A stretch of DNA of 64,000 nt from Epithemia pelagica (GCA_946965045.2 OX337232.1:930001-994000), one strand, 5' to 3'; positions 9,056 through 20,466 are shown, counted from the stretch's first letter. The notes: a model not told the origin generated them from the letters alone. Made by a program: numbers and translations.

Positions 9056-12000
9056 ATGTCCTCACGGTCGTCCACTTGTTGGAGGACGACTCCACGAACA
9101 GGATCTAGAAGAAGAATACCAATTGCAGTACCAACAGTTCCAAGTACACTGAATTCTGGTTCAAGACCACCTGGAACTGCAAGACGAAACTCTCATTCGT
9201 CGTGGCAGCGGCATCCATCACCGCACGTCGTGCGGTTGGTGGTACTTTCGTTCTTGCTCCTGTACCCAAGTCTAGATCACCACAATGGTTGTCACAGTTT
9301 TACATTTCCTTTTTGGTCCGCCAACACAAAGACAGCGAGACCGCATCTAAGCAGCAATAGAGGAGGAGGGAGAGAGGGAAGTCGTAAAACCGATTCCTCC
9401 TCGTATCTCGAGTCCATTCTTCCCTGGTGGTCGTCGTTCCAAACTCAACGACAAGAACGCACTGCAACAACGCAACCAAGTAGATCCACTCGTTTGTGGT
9501 TGGGATGGGGTCAGCCAGCAACGCCCAACAATTCCACAGGCGAAGGCAGTGGACCTTCGTCGTCGTCGTCGTCATGGGAAGATTTGGCTGCCCAATGGTC
9601 TTCCATGAACCGTGGAGACGGCGACCAGAATCCTCAAAGCACCACGACGCAACAACAACAACCATCGGTGTATGCCTCCTTGGCCGAAGAATGGGCGGCC
9701 ATGAACCGAGAAACCATTCCCCATGGACAAGATTCCACCCGAGGAGGAGGAGGAGAAGGCACGCTGGACCCTTCCGTGCCTCCCCAACCGGCACCCCCCA
9801 ATTCTTATGTCCCCGATATGCAAGAAATGGAAGCGCAAGCCCAAGAATATGCCGCCATGACGCGAGCGGCAAGTGGTGGTATCATTCCTCCTCCACAGGG
9901 GCACCACCACCACAATGGTGCCACCACCCCTCCTGCGTCGTCGGACCCTTCACACACGTTTCGAGGCGCTCAGGAACCACCGCCCCTGTCACCCACTTTG
10001 TGGATGTCGTCGTCGTCTCCCGCAGTGGCGGCCAATGAATTGGCACGAGAATGGACGGATCGGAATCGAGAAGCAGAGGCGGCCTTTGGTTCATCCAGCA
10101 ATGTTCACAGTAGTCACCAAGGGAACGTGGCAGAAACTGCCTCCCACATTGGCGCTGCTCCACCCTTTCAGTTTGATGTGCCGCACATGTCGTCGTCGTC
10201 GTCGTCGTCCTACGCGCCTCAGCCTCGTGAAGAAGCACCAGAACTACCACAACCACCACCTTCCCTGTCCTCCAAGCCAATCGGCAGACACATTCCCGGT
10301 TCGGCCATGGACAATTTGGCGAAACAATGGGCCGCAATGAATCGCGAACGAGCCGGAGGAGGAGAGTGGAAACAGCCACAACATCCGCAACGAGGAGGAA
10401 CCGTTGGTACGGGGAGTGCCAATTCGGTGGCGGATTTGGCCAAGGAATGGGCGGCGCGCAACCAAGCCCGAACTGATGGAACGGCACGAGCCGCCGACGC
10501 GGTGCCATCGGCCTTGGAACGGATTGCGGCTGGTGCCTCCTTTGCACCACCGCCCAATCAGGAATTACCTCCCCCAGACACTGCCGTACCACCAACACCA
10601 CCACAGGAATCTGAACCTTGGTCGCCCTATCACAATGTCCATGAAGCATCCGAAACGGCAGAAACAACCAGGACGGGAACATCACCACCGTATTCGCCCG
10701 CGGCGGGAGGTCCCTCCATTCCCCATCCTGTATTAGGTGGTCCGGCTACCAATGACGCACAGTCTTATCCAGTGGATCGATCGAACATGATACCTCCACC
10801 GCCACCACGGCCCGCAGTCTCCTCCTCGAACAAGGACAGTGTCATGGATCCACGCAATCCGTTTGACTTGGAACGACCCTTTGATTTGGCGAAATTACAA
10901 CCAGAATTGCGCAAGGGATTAATGAAACACGTATGTGTGGGAGGCGGTCATGGAGGAATCCGGGGACGGCGGGCCGTCATGGAAGATTTTAGCAATCCAG
11001 CCAATCAACGAGATTACGAGGCTGCCATGTCCGATGCAATCCGACGCGAAGAGGCTGCCATGGCGGCTCGTCGCGATCCGACGAATGCGGATCATCCGAA
11101 TGCGTATGGTGGTGCTTTGGGTGACAGTGGGGCAAGTTCGTCCACCATGACCAACACTAGACCGGATGCCAATCCGAACGACCCCCCAATGGCTGTCGAA
11201 TCACCAAAATCCAATTTATTCTCCATGTCTGGACCGGTCAAATCGGAAGTTCCTCGTCCGGGGCAAGAAAATCGAGCAGGACCTCAACAAGCCAATCTCT
11301 TTGCCGTGTCTGGTCCAGGTGAACCTAAAGTCTTGTTCCCAGAGCAAGTGGTCAAGGCCGAGGGTGAAATCAATTCTCGTGATTTGTTTACCGTGTCCAG
11401 TCCAGGCGAACCACAAGGAAGTGGAACCGAAGATTTCGGTCGTTCGGAATCACTGGCCGGAGGACGACGTGATCCACCACCAAGTCTAGATGGACCGAAG
11501 GAAGGCTCTAATTTATTCTCCGTTTCGCGTCCCGATGAGCCACAGGCTCCTAGAGATTTGTTCTCGGTATCGGGTCCTGGCGGCGAGACCCTCGCCGACG
11601 ACGAACTCCTTCCTCTGCCTGGACGAGAAAACGTGGCTGGTCCACAAAGTCCAATGCCTGCAGGTCGACTGAGAATGCAGTCGAGTAGATCAGCGGGAGG
11701 AAGAGGAGATTCGGAAACCGGTACGCCTCCGATGCCCGGAATTCCAGGAGATCACAGGATGTATTCTGAATCTGGACAACAAGAGAGGGGAAAGTCAGCA
11801 GTTGATGCTCCCTTTTCTCCTCCGTCCGACTCGGGTCCACCTGTTGGCCGCCAAGACTTTGAAAGACCGGATCCCTTTTCTCCACAACAAGGCATTGAGA
11901 TGCCAGACATGGATGGACTGCATATTCCGGATGGACCACCTTTGGACCCGCAACAGGGGAGTCTGGGATGGAAAGGGCGGAGAAAGTCGATTCCAGAAAC

Positions 12001-15000
12001 GAGAGAGGGGCCAGAAGGCTACCCGCATTCATGGGATACTTCTCAAAGCGATGTACCAGGACAATACGTACCCCCGGGGATGGGAGATGATCCAATATCT
12101 TCTCGTTCCAACCAACGCCCCCCACCACCACCCCTTGACCCACGAGCACATCCCCAAGGCGAAGGAATGCCTTGGGATAGCCCGCTCCCTCCCATTCCAG
12201 AAGAAGAGGGCCCGAGAAGGCAAGTCAACCATCAATTCTACTCTCAACAAGGAGATTCTCCTGGGCACCCAGGTGGTTTGTCACCAGAAGGATCAATGTC
12301 ATGGGATTCTTCCATTCCCCATAACCGAGGGCACTCGCCACACGAACGGATGCCGATGGATTCACCAAGGCAGCCACCAGACAGTTCCATGGGGCAAGGA
12401 GGACCGTCATTCATGGAGCCTCGTCCCATGACCGATGATCCATTCTCTGTCAGTGATGAAATGCCAGGAAGAGGCGGTCCCAGAGGTAGTCAGGAGAAGT
12501 ATCCACCTCCTGAAGGAATTTCTTTTGATCCTTCCCTTGCGCAAGAACACTTCAATTATGGACAGTCCCTTCCGGACCGAGGCCAAGCAGATAATTCGTG
12601 GCAAAGTAAAGGCATGCCAAGAGATGATCGTGGCTCTCAATATGGCAATATCGACCAACCTCTTCCTGGTATGTCAGTGAACGAAGACGAGACGAATGGC
12701 TGGATTTCTCAGGAAGGTTCAGTTGGACATGCTCATACGGATTCGCACTCCCAGGAACGAATGGGAGGGCAGCCACTTGATTCTCGAAGCTCTAAACAAT
12801 CTCTTGACGGTGGCATGGCAGGCTCAAGGAGCAATCATGGTCAATCGATGTCTGAACTCCCGGGACACGAAAGATGGCATGATGGCACTCTTGGCGTAAC
12901 ATCCCCCGAGCCAGAATATGGTGTTCAATCACAATCACCACGGAAACAGCCATCTGGGCCCCTTGAAAACTTCAATGCCACTCTAGCAATTTCTGTCGAT
13001 GCCGATCCACACTCCCTGAATGGTCACGACACTACCACAATTGCCCAATTGATTCGAACGACTTTTGGTCAGGGAAGTGAATCAGATGCTCCATACCGTC
13101 AAGTTCTTGATGTTCAGTATCTGGGCGTCCTGGATATGAAAGAAAATGGTGGTGAAAAACTCGGCTTTTGGGTGTCTTGGAAGGCTTATGAAGAAACGAA
13201 GCTTACTGGTTTTATGGATCGTCTCAATGACGAACTGGCACTAGCAAAGTTTAAAAAGAGAAGCCCCAAGAAAAAGAGAGAACCCGAAACTGCACGACCG
13301 CCGCCCCAGGAAAATGTTCGGCAAAAGGAATATCGGTCTCCTCCTGAGCAAGCACCTCCTCCAATGCAGAGGACGACGGAAGTTCAAGCTTCTCAAGAAT
13401 CAGCCTTTTCTAGGGAGAAGTCTGTGGAGGCTTATCCTGCGGTAGAATCGGAAGCGTCGACTGGGAAAACTGAGGAAAAACACGCCAAGACAGCACATAA
13501 ATCAGAGAGCGCCGAAGAATGGAAACAGATTGTTAAACAAAAGATGGATGAGGACTTTCAACGACATAAAGTACCTGGTGTCTCACCGTCTAAAACACGA
13601 CCTCGAAACTATTACAATGCGACGCTTGCGTTGTCAGTAGAAACCGATCCAAGTTTGATGACATCTGAGGACTTCAACGTCATCGCTGATGCAATTAGAG
13701 CCACACTTGGTCAAGGCTCTGCCTTGGTTGACGAGCCTCCCTTTCGTCAAGTTGCTGAAGTTGCGTATATTGGAATCTTTGATGATGTTGGTGACTCGCC
13801 TCGGCTTGGATACTGGATCTCCTGGAAAGCGTTCCGTGAAACTACTTTGGACAGCTTCATGGAACGCCTCTACGATCAACTTGCTACAGCGCCGCTTAGC
13901 CAGCCCGTGATGCGGAAGAAGAAATCTAGCTCCAACAGTAGAAAGAACAACAGCAACATGCCAAAAAAAGGAGGTGCTGCTGGCCCTACCATGGGCAGGA
14001 AGGTGGGTAATAAAAAGCCGATACCTCCGGCCTCAGTTGAAAGCCCTGGCTTCGCGTCTATGGAAGATGAGATGGCGCACGACGCAACTGCTAGTAGCTT
14101 GAAAAGTAAAGGATACGTTGGCATTCCAGGCTTCAAAAGTCTCTTTTCACGAATTGCTGAAGAGCAATCTCAAAAGAAAGCTTCCGACGATCGATATGAT
14201 CAACAAGACTACGGACAAGAAGAAAACGAGCAATCATATGAGCAACCAGAATATGTTGCGCCGCACCGAATCAAACAGGACTCCTCCGTTCATCGTCAGG
14301 CACCCCCAGAGGTGAAACCTGTGCAAACAGAAGCGGAAAGAATAGCGGAGGAGAAACGCCTTGCCGAAGAGGAAGAAACTAACCGTATTGAAGAAGCAGC
14401 TCGCTCTATGGCAAAAGCTGAGCAGAAATTCGTCGAAGACAGCCGTGCGGCTCGTGAAGCTCGCTTGAAGCTGGAGGCGGAACGAAGGGCAGAGGCCGAG
14501 AAAGCTCGGCGGAAAGTAATGAGGATGTCCAGCGACTATTTTCAGGATGAGCTACCGAAAGTGAAACCAGAACACATGGTGGAGGACGCCGAAACTCGTC
14601 GAAAGATTATGGGTGTTCCCGGAGGTGACACCAACGATCAACAGCGGTTGGAAGCACAACGAATGGCTGAAGAGGCCGAAGTTCGTCGGGAACTAATGGG
14701 TGCTCCTGGAGGTGACACCGACGATCAACAACGGTTGGAAGCACAACGAATGCCTGAGGAGGCCAAAGTTCGTCGGGAACTAATGGGTGCTCCTGGAGGT
14801 GACACCAACGATCAACAGCGGTTGGAAGCACAACGAATGGCTGAGGAGGCCGAAGTTCGTCGGGAACTAATGGGTGCTCCTGGAGGGGACACCAACGATC
14901 AACAGCGGTTGGAAGCACAACGAATGGCTGAAGAGGCCGAAGTTCGTCGGAAACTAATGGGGGTTCCAGAAGGCAACCGTCATGAAAACAATCAATTGGA

Positions 15001-18000
15001 GGCACAGCGAAGGGCGGAGGCCGCCGAAGCGCATCGGAAATTAATGGAGGTTTCTGAAGGGAACAAGTATGAAGAAGATCATTTGGAAGCAGAGAGAAGA
15101 GCAGAGGCTACTGATGCTCGTCGAAAAATGATGGGGGTTGCCAATAGTGCCAACGAGAACAACCAGTTGGAAGAACGGCGAAGGGCTGAAGCCGCGGAAG
15201 AGCGACGTAGAATCATGGGGATTTCGAGCAGTAACAATAACGAAGATGCAAGATTGGAGACGGACAGAAGCTCTGAAGTGGCTGAGGCTCGTCGTAAAAT
15301 CATTGGAAGTTCGAACAATAGCAACAATCACGAAGATGCAAGACTTGAAGCAGACCGAAGTGTTGAAGCAGGGGAAGCTCGCCGGAAAATAATGGGTCAT
15401 TCTAGCCGCAGTAGCAATGAAGATGCGAAACTGGATATGGACCATAAGGCAGAGGTAGCAGAGGCGCGTCGTAAAATGTTTGGGGTCTCCAACAGTGGAA
15501 GCTCTACAACAGAAGAGAGCCCCGCGGACGACACTGAAGATGAACTGAGTGAGTCACACAAGAGAGCACAGTCTCTAATAAACGCGGCAGCGGAGAAAAG
15601 GGCTGCAGAGGCACGGGCAAAAGCAGCGGAGGAGGCAAAGGCTGAAGAAGATCGCATAGCTCGTGAAAAGTTTAGGCAAGAGGCGGCTGAGGCTCGATTG
15701 GAGGATTTGGCACGTTCAAGGGCAAAAGGAAGAACAGGACAACGTCCATGGGGACTCATAACCGAACCGAGATACTCCCTTGAAGATGCTCGTCTTTCAA
15801 TGAAGTACTATCAGCGGGAAAGAGAACAACAGCGAAAAACTGAGAAAAAGAAGTTGGGGACTACCAGTTCCCCCAATGATCGGCTGAGCGATCTTACGCC
15901 TGGTAATGACGCACAGTCAGAGAAGGGCGAAGTTAAACGGTCGTCTGATCTCGGAGAACCAGGAGTATCTGAAGAGCTTCATGTAGCAGCATCAGCTGCC
16001 GAGGAGAAAGTTCTTCCCGACCTTTCAACGATCCAGTCTTCTCTCGATGAGAACGTTTCCTCGCAGCTTCCTCCGGCCGTCTTCAACGACACGCTCGACC
16101 CGAACCTCCCGTTGTTGAACCCGGTCGAAAATCAAAACTTGGAAGATCGCGTTTTTTGGGGATCTAATCACAGCGACGTTCCACCAATGACCCCATTCTT
16201 TCGAAAAAGAACCCCGAAACTTTTGACTTCCGCCCCTCTGATAGTGAAGGACTTCAACGCAACCCTAGCGTTTTCAATGGAAACTTTCTCAGATCTTGTC
16301 TCTCCAGACGATACCGAGATAATCAGCGAAGCGATTCAGTCGACATTTAGTCAAGGCGAGTATGATCATAGCGATCCATCACTTCCAAAGGTGTCGTTTG
16401 TTGAAAATCTGGGTGCTGTTGATGTTGGTGATGGCAACGGGCCGCAGATTCTGTGTCGTGTATCGTTGTCCGCGCTGGGCGAGACCAATCTTGACGGTTT
16501 GATGGAGCGTCTCAATTCCGAAATTTCTAGAGTTGTGGCTAATCGCCATCTGGAACAGAAGGACGATATTGTTGAAGGCGAAGTACACTCGAAAGCAGAA
16601 TCTACCTTGAATCTCTCCAAAACCTTAGTTCAGACAGACGACAAGGAGATTCAATCTGTTGTGGATCATAAAGATGATTCTTTCCTTCCCGAGCACGGGG
16701 TGATATCAGAAGGGGTCCAAGACATAGCAGGCCTTCAAATTGAGAACCGTTTAGATTCCGAAACAGGCAAGACTGAAGACGTTGTTAACGACCTCTTGGA
16801 ACAGGGTGAAGCCTTGGAACTCGCGAGTCAGGATGGTGGAGATGATACAAACGAAAGCGAAACGAAACAAGACAACAACGATCACGTGAACAGCAATGAG
16901 TCAGATCTGGTCTCGAAACAAGAAGAACTCGCTGAGCTTGAAAACAAGGTCGCCCAAATTCTTGCCAAGGAAAAAGAGATAGAGCAACTCGAGAAAAGGA
17001 AACAATCCCAGAAGCTCGTGCAAGAGAAATTAGAACGCATTGCGCAGCAAAAGGAGGCTAAAAAGCTCGCGCAACTGAAAGAGGAGGAGCAGGCCGCCAA
17101 ACTACAAGAGGCTGAAAAGATGGTAAGCGAACAGAAGGAGGAAGAGCTGGCCTCCAAACGGCAAGAGGCTGAAAAGATGGTAACCGTACAGGATCTTTTG
17201 CAAGAGAAAAAAGATGAACAAAATGGGAAACAAAAACAAGCTCAGAAGCTTGCTCAACAGAAATTACAAATTATTTCTAAACAGAACGAGGCGAAGAAGC
17301 TTGTGCGGCAGAAAGAAGAGCGAGTTGCCAATGTTGAGGAAGCTGAGACGACAGCGAACTTAAAGGATTCAGAGGATCTCGTGGTAGAGGAAGAAACAAA
17401 GGTTGATGTAGTGACCGCAAAGGATACAGAGGATCTCGTGATGGAGGAAGACACAAAGGTTGATGAAGAAGACCAAGAGTTGGAGACCCTGGGGAAATGC
17501 GAAGGGATGGAACAAATTGAAGGGGGTTTAGAAGTGGTTGACCAAGAGCCTAGCAATCTCGAGAACGGCAGTGATATAGTGGAGATATTTGAGAAGGAAG
17601 AGACGCCGGTACTGGCGGAAGAAGAAAAAGGAAAGTGCGAAGACGAGAAAGAAATAGAGGCTGTTGTTGAAGAAGAGGAAGAGCAGTTTCCTGAACGAAA
17701 TGATGTTCAACTTCGGCAAACACCAGAGGAATCAGTTCAGCTTGACGTGGACATAAACGCGGAAGACGATAGCAAACTCCCATTGCATTCGCGAGAACCT
17801 GAGAATACTACAAACCAGAAGGATGCGGAGATTCGTGCGAGAAAGATAGAAGCTGAAAGTCGTCAGCGATCTCTTCTCTCCGCTCGTTTGCAGTTACAGG
17901 CTGTGCACCCTGTTCAAGAACACGGGGAGAATGAGAAGAAGACTGTTTTGAAACAGAAGCTCCACCCACATGATAGTGAAACGACCGGACAATACGATGT

Positions 18001-18082
18001 CCTAGACGATTTCAATACTTTGGCCGATTTTTCCTTTTTCCATTTCCTGAGGAACAAAAACACGAAGAATCCCAAACCTTGA
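9056..18082 (+). CDS. giant 3008-residue repeat protein with signal anchor, three unknown modules and coiled coils
   Basis: The frame is uninterrupted from ATG 9056 to TGA 18082, with no introns. Order: basic N-terminus, a hydrophobic segment (~residues 59-74, RLVVLSFLLLYPSL) then HSFTFPFW, which could be a targeting signal; low-complexity Ser/Pro sequence with at least six LAxEWAAMNRE-like units (~175-480); five LFSVSGPGE-like units (~720-850); a Pro/Gly/Ser-rich stretch. Then a ~95-residue module (FNATLAxSV...GQGS...W-SWKA...FMDRLND) appears three times, starting near residues 1304, 1518 and 2399. Between modules two and three lie 29-residue tandem repeats of EAQRMAEEAEVRRELMG type. The C-terminal ~450 residues are Lys/Glu-rich coiled coil. 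I recognise no catalytic domain. The third module is the most diverged. A scaffold or cell-wall/plastid structural role is only a guess. Confidence 0.8.
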   Translation: MSSRSSTCWRTTPRTGSRRRIPIAVPTVPSTLNSGSRPPGTARRNSHSSWQRHPSPHVVRLVVLSFLLLYPSLDHHNGCHSFTFPFWSANTKTARPHLSSNRGGGREGSRKTDSSSYLESILPWWSSFQTQRQERTATTQPSRSTRLWLGWGQPATPNNSTGEGSGPSSSSSSWEDLAAQWSSMNRGDGDQNPQSTTTQQQQPSVYASLAEEWAAMNRETIPHGQDSTRGGGGEGTLDPSVPPQPAPPNSYVPDMQEMEAQAQEYAAMTRAASGGIIPPPQGHHHHNGATTPPASSDPSHTFRGAQEPPPLSPTLWMSSSSPAVAANELAREWTDRNREAEAAFGSSSNVHSSHQGNVAETASHIGAAPPFQFDVPHMSSSSSSSYAPQPREEAPELPQPPPSLSSKPIGRHIPGSAMDNLAKQWAAMNRERAGGGEWKQPQHPQRGGTVGTGSANSVADLAKEWAARNQARTDGTARAADAVPSALERIAAGASFAPPPNQELPPPDTAVPPTPPQESEPWSPYHNVHEASETAETTRTGTSPPYSPAAGGPSIPHPVLGGPATNDAQSYPVDRSNMIPPPPPRPAVSSSNKDSVMDPRNPFDLERPFDLAKLQPELRKGLMKHVCVGGGHGGIRGRRAVMEDFSNPANQRDYEAAMSDAIRREEAAMAARRDPTNADHPNAYGGALGDSGASSSTMTNTRPDANPNDPPMAVESPKSNLFSMSGPVKSEVPRPGQENRAGPQQANLFAVSGPGEPKVLFPEQVVKAEGEINSRDLFTVSSPGEPQGSGTEDFGRSESLAGGRRDPPPSLDGPKEGSNLFSVSRPDEPQAPRDLFSVSGPGGETLADDELLPLPGRENVAGPQSPMPAGRLRMQSSRSAGGRGDSETGTPPMPGIPGDHRMYSESGQQERGKSAVDAPFSPPSDSGPPVGRQDFERPDPFSPQQGIEMPDMDGLHIPDGPPLDPQQGSLGWKGRRKSIPETREGPEGYPHSWDTSQSDVPGQYVPPGMGDDPISSRSNQRPPPPPLDPRAHPQGEGMPWDSPLPPIPEEEGPRRQVNHQFYSQQGDSPGHPGGLSPEGSMSWDSSIPHNRGHSPHERMPMDSPRQPPDSSMGQGGPSFMEPRPMTDDPFSVSDEMPGRGGPRGSQEKYPPPEGISFDPSLAQEHFNYGQSLPDRGQADNSWQSKGMPRDDRGSQYGNIDQPLPGMSVNEDETNGWISQEGSVGHAHTDSHSQERMGGQPLDSRSSKQSLDGGMAGSRSNHGQSMSELPGHERWHDGTLGVTSPEPEYGVQSQSPRKQPSGPLENFNATLAISVDADPHSLNGHDTTTIAQLIRTTFGQGSESDAPYRQVLDVQYLGVLDMKENGGEKLGFWVSWKAYEETKLTGFMDRLNDELALAKFKKRSPKKKREPETARPPPQENVRQKEYRSPPEQAPPPMQRTTEVQASQESAFSREKSVEAYPAVESEASTGKTEEKHAKTAHKSESAEEWKQIVKQKMDEDFQRHKVPGVSPSKTRPRNYYNATLALSVETDPSLMTSEDFNVIADAIRATLGQGSALVDEPPFRQVAEVAYIGIFDDVGDSPRLGYWISWKAFRETTLDSFMERLYDQLATAPLSQPVMRKKKSSSNSRKNNSNMPKKGGAAGPTMGRKVGNKKPIPPASVESPGFASMEDEMAHDATASSLKSKGYVGIPGFKSLFSRIAEEQSQKKASDDRYDQQDYGQEENEQSYEQPEYVAPHRIKQDSSVHRQAPPEVKPVQTEAERIAEEKRLAEEEETNRIEEAARSMAKAEQKFVEDSRAAREARLKLEAERRAEAEKARRKVMRMSSDYFQDELPKVKPEHMVEDAETRRKIMGVPGGDTNDQQRLEAQRMAEEAEVRRELMGAPGGDTDDQQRLEAQRMPEEAKVRRELMGAPGGDTNDQQRLEAQRMAEEAEVRRELMGAPGGDTNDQQRLEAQRMAEEAEVRRKLMGVPEGNRHENNQLEAQRRAEAAEAHRKLMEVSEGNKYEEDHLEAERRAEATDARRKMMGVANSANENNQLEERRRAEAAEERRRIMGISSSNNNEDARLETDRSSEVAEARRKIIGSSNNSNNHEDARLEADRSVEAGEARRKIMGHSSRSSNEDAKLDMDHKAEVAEARRKMFGVSNSGSSTTEESPADDTEDELSESHKRAQSLINAAAEKRAAEARAKAAEEAKAEEDRIAREKFRQEAAEARLEDLARSRAKGRTGQRPWGLITEPRYSLEDARLSMKYYQREREQQRKTEKKKLGTTSSPNDRLSDLTPGNDAQSEKGEVKRSSDLGEPGVSEELHVAASAAEEKVLPDLSTIQSSLDENVSSQLPPAVFNDTLDPNLPLLNPVENQNLEDRVFWGSNHSDVPPMTPFFRKRTPKLLTSAPLIVKDFNATLAFSMETFSDLVSPDDTEIISEAIQSTFSQGEYDHSDPSLPKVSFVENLGAVDVGDGNGPQILCRVSLSALGETNLDGLMERLNSEISRVVANRHLEQKDDIVEGEVHSKAESTLNLSKTLVQTDDKEIQSVVDHKDDSFLPEHGVISEGVQDIAGLQIENRLDSETGKTEDVVNDLLEQGEALELASQDGGDDTNESETKQDNNDHVNSNESDLVSKQEELAELENKVAQILAKEKEIEQLEKRKQSQKLVQEKLERIAQQKEAKKLAQLKEEEQAAKLQEAEKMVSEQKEEELASKRQEAEKMVTVQDLLQEKKDEQNGKQKQAQKLAQQKLQIISKQNEAKKLVRQKEERVANVEEAETTANLKDSEDLVVEEETKVDVVTAKDTEDLVMEEDTKVDEEDQELETLGKCEGMEQIEGGLEVVDQEPSNLENGSDIVEIFEKEETPVLAEEEKGKCEDEKEIEAVVEEEEEQFPERNDVQLRQTPEESVQLDVDINAEDDSKLPLHSREPENTTNQKDAEIRARKIEAESRQRSLLSARLQLQAVHPVQEHGENEKKTVLKQKLHPHDSETTGQYDVLDDFNTLADFSFFHFLRNKNTKNPKP
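14621..14968 (+). repeat. four near-identical 87-bp tandem repeats inside the giant gene
   Basis: Units start with GGAGGTGACACC (the fourth has GGAGGGGACACC) at 14621, 14708, 14795 and 14882, exactly 87 bases (29 codons) apart, with few base changes. More diverged units continue to about 15480. Synonymous differences are almost absent between the four, so the expansion is recent or homogenised. Confidence 0.9.
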
Positions 18083-18630
18083 AGATAGAGAGAACGGACG
18101 GTTTGAGAATTGGATGCAACAATTGCCGAACAAAAACAAGACCAAGAACAGAGAAGACGGCCCATGAACCAAGTACTGGGCGCAGCGATTGATGCGAGCA
18201 TCGATATCTTTGGCTACATACATTATATTTTGTTGATTTATACACTTTGTTTTCTAATATGCGTGGATAACTGTACTAAGAATCTTTTGTTAAACGTTGT
18301 GTCTGTGTTTCTACTCTTTTCTATCTGAAGGCAAGCCTCTGAGTTGAAGAGCAATCTTTTTGCGAGAGCGTCCATCTGGTTGACGAGGTGAATGTGAAAA
18401 TGGCGATAATTCGCACTAGTCTTTCCAATTCTCTACCAAAAAGAGGTGCACTCACAGCCGAGGGTCTCATCCACGGATGGCCGTGACGAGAGTCAGTATC
18501 ATGACCCGGCTAGAGATCGGCTTTGTCCTTTATGAGAGAAACTCCCCCTGGAAGACTTGTCGCACAGGATCAACTAACTAGAACGGGCAACAGGGGGATA
18601 CGCAAGAACATTGGGATTGATCCGGCTGAC
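18083..18630. other. intergenic region between convergent genes
   Basis: This is 3' flank of the giant gene (plus) and of the glycerol-3-phosphate dehydrogenase gene (minus). Nothing else is seen. Confidence 0.5.
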
Positions 18631-20056
18631 TTACAATCGTGATCGGGCTGTGGTCAATGTTGCGCATCGAATTCCTTGACAAATCTCTTGGACGGGACGT
18701 CCGGCAAAGGCAATTTCATAAATGGTACTCATCAAGGGAAAATCCTTGCACAAATTGCGAGACTTGAGCAAGGCATAGACTTCCTTGGCCGTCACGGTAC
18801 CTTGCAATTTTTGTCCATTGAGCAATTTGGCTTCAATAGTCTGCCATTCTTGTTCTGAACTGGTTTCCGTCGAGATTAGAGGGGTGGCTATCCCTAACCC
18901 TTTTTGTGTCGATTGTTGGTTCGTTAATTGGTGACGCGCAAAGGCCAGTGCACATTTTCGATTCCGTCCACCATAGCAGGTGGTGATGAGATCGGCCATA
19001 CCACACGATTCGGTAAAGGTGGAATCGTGAATGCCTTGGAAGAAGCATTGACAAAAGCGAGCCATTTCCCGCAATCCGACACGCAACAAGGCTGCCTTGG
19101 TATTGCCACCCAACTCGAGGCCATCGACAAAACCAGCACCCAGGGCAATGACATTTTTCAAGGCACCACAGGTTTCAGTGCCGCAAATGTCGGTCACGTG
19201 TTGGACACGAAAGGTAGACGGAGAATCGAACAGGAGACGGGTCCGTTCATTCAGCTGTGGTGATCCAAAGTCACATGCCAATGTAGATTCGCAAAAGTGC
19301 CCTTCGGCCACTTCGGAAGCCACGTTGGCTCCCATTAAAACTCCACAAGAAAACTCTGTAGAACCCAAGGCCTGAGCAATCGACTGGGAGATCAAAACGG
19401 GGAGCTTGGTTTCCTTGTCAAAGTCTGTCGAAAGGCGATGCATATCGAGTATAACACAAAACAAAAAGAAGGCGCGTTGTGTGAGAAGAACAGGTTCATC
19501 GATACACTCGTATCGCTCCTGCATCCATCAACTCGACAGCAAATCTTTTTCTTGTTACAAGAGGCAGCTGGTTATGGACTCTCGAAAAAACAATTAACCA
19601 CTGCAGCCACAACAAATACAACGTACCAAGCCCCTTGATGAGACTGACACCACGACACTGGGGATGAATCGCTTGTCGAATGGTGGGCAACAGTCTGGGT
19701 AAAAACTGATGGGGCAAGACAAAGACAAGGAGGGTCGCATTCCGACAAGCCTCTGCTAAATCAGGAATAGCCACGACATTGGTAGGCAAGGCAATTCCGG
19801 GCAAATACTTGACATTTTCGTGCCGTTCGTTAATGACCTGTGACAAGTTTTTTGGGGTGTCGCATCCCGGTACCCGTACGACTTCTTCAAAGACCCAAAA
19901 GGACACTGTTTCGTCAAAGAATTGGGGATTGGAACGACAATTTTGACCCACCAAAATGCTAATGGCACTTCCCCAGTTGCCACTACCAATGATACAAACC
20001 TTGTCCTTCGTGGGATGCTGTGTTGGTAAGGAAGCAACCGTTCGGCTAGTTGCCAT
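18631..20056 (-). CDS. NAD-dependent glycerol-3-phosphate dehydrogenase, one intron
   Basis: The gene makes glycerol-3-phosphate from dihydroxyacetone phosphate and NADH. Exon 1 is 20056-19627 and exon 2 is 19424-18631. The intron 19626-19425 (202 bases, GTACGT...CAG) joins KGL to DFDKETK, giving the family's conserved SLIKGLDFD. The product is 407 residues. The N-terminal Rossmann motif [10 protein letters not shown] (~22-31) is exact. The C-terminal domain has [12 protein letters not shown] and [17 protein letters not shown], the substrate-binding Lys/Asn region. I chose ATG 20056 because it is the first ATG in frame. The frame stays open about 165 bases further upstream with a hydrophobic, signal-like stretch (VTVLWSLSLVFH) but no ATG, so a spliced plastid or ER leader is possible. 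Identity is near certain; the N-terminus is not. Confidence 0.92.
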
Positions 20057-20466
20057 GGCTGTCCACGTCTCGTAGCTACTTCTACAAGTGCGATCTGACT
20101 TTCGATAGACCGAAGAGGCCGGTGACACGGAAGAATCGGGGTAGGCCTGGATCGGATGGAATACAAGGGATAAACTCCACAGGACCGTAACAGCCGTGAC
20201 GAGATTCGTGTCAGCGATCGTCTCCAGGAAGCAGTAAATCGAAAAGAGTTCTAAGGACTAAAGCAAACCCATCCGATTCGGAGCCTCAAGACATGTCAGT
20301 TGTAATGTCTCATTCTGCAGCAACTTCCGGTAAATACACGTCAGTCGCATATTCTGTACCAATACCCAACGGACGAAACCAAAAAGTAGGATCGATATTA
20401 TTACAAAGCACGTATTATGATTCCATAGAATATGGTTTCCCATTCTCTAGTATGGAACAAACGGGA

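Noticed and set aside
14607-15005. 132-codon minus-strand frame with PHELRPLQPFVVLPTAVDR-like repeats.
   Set aside because: It is the antisense shadow of the 87-bp tandem repeats of the giant gene.
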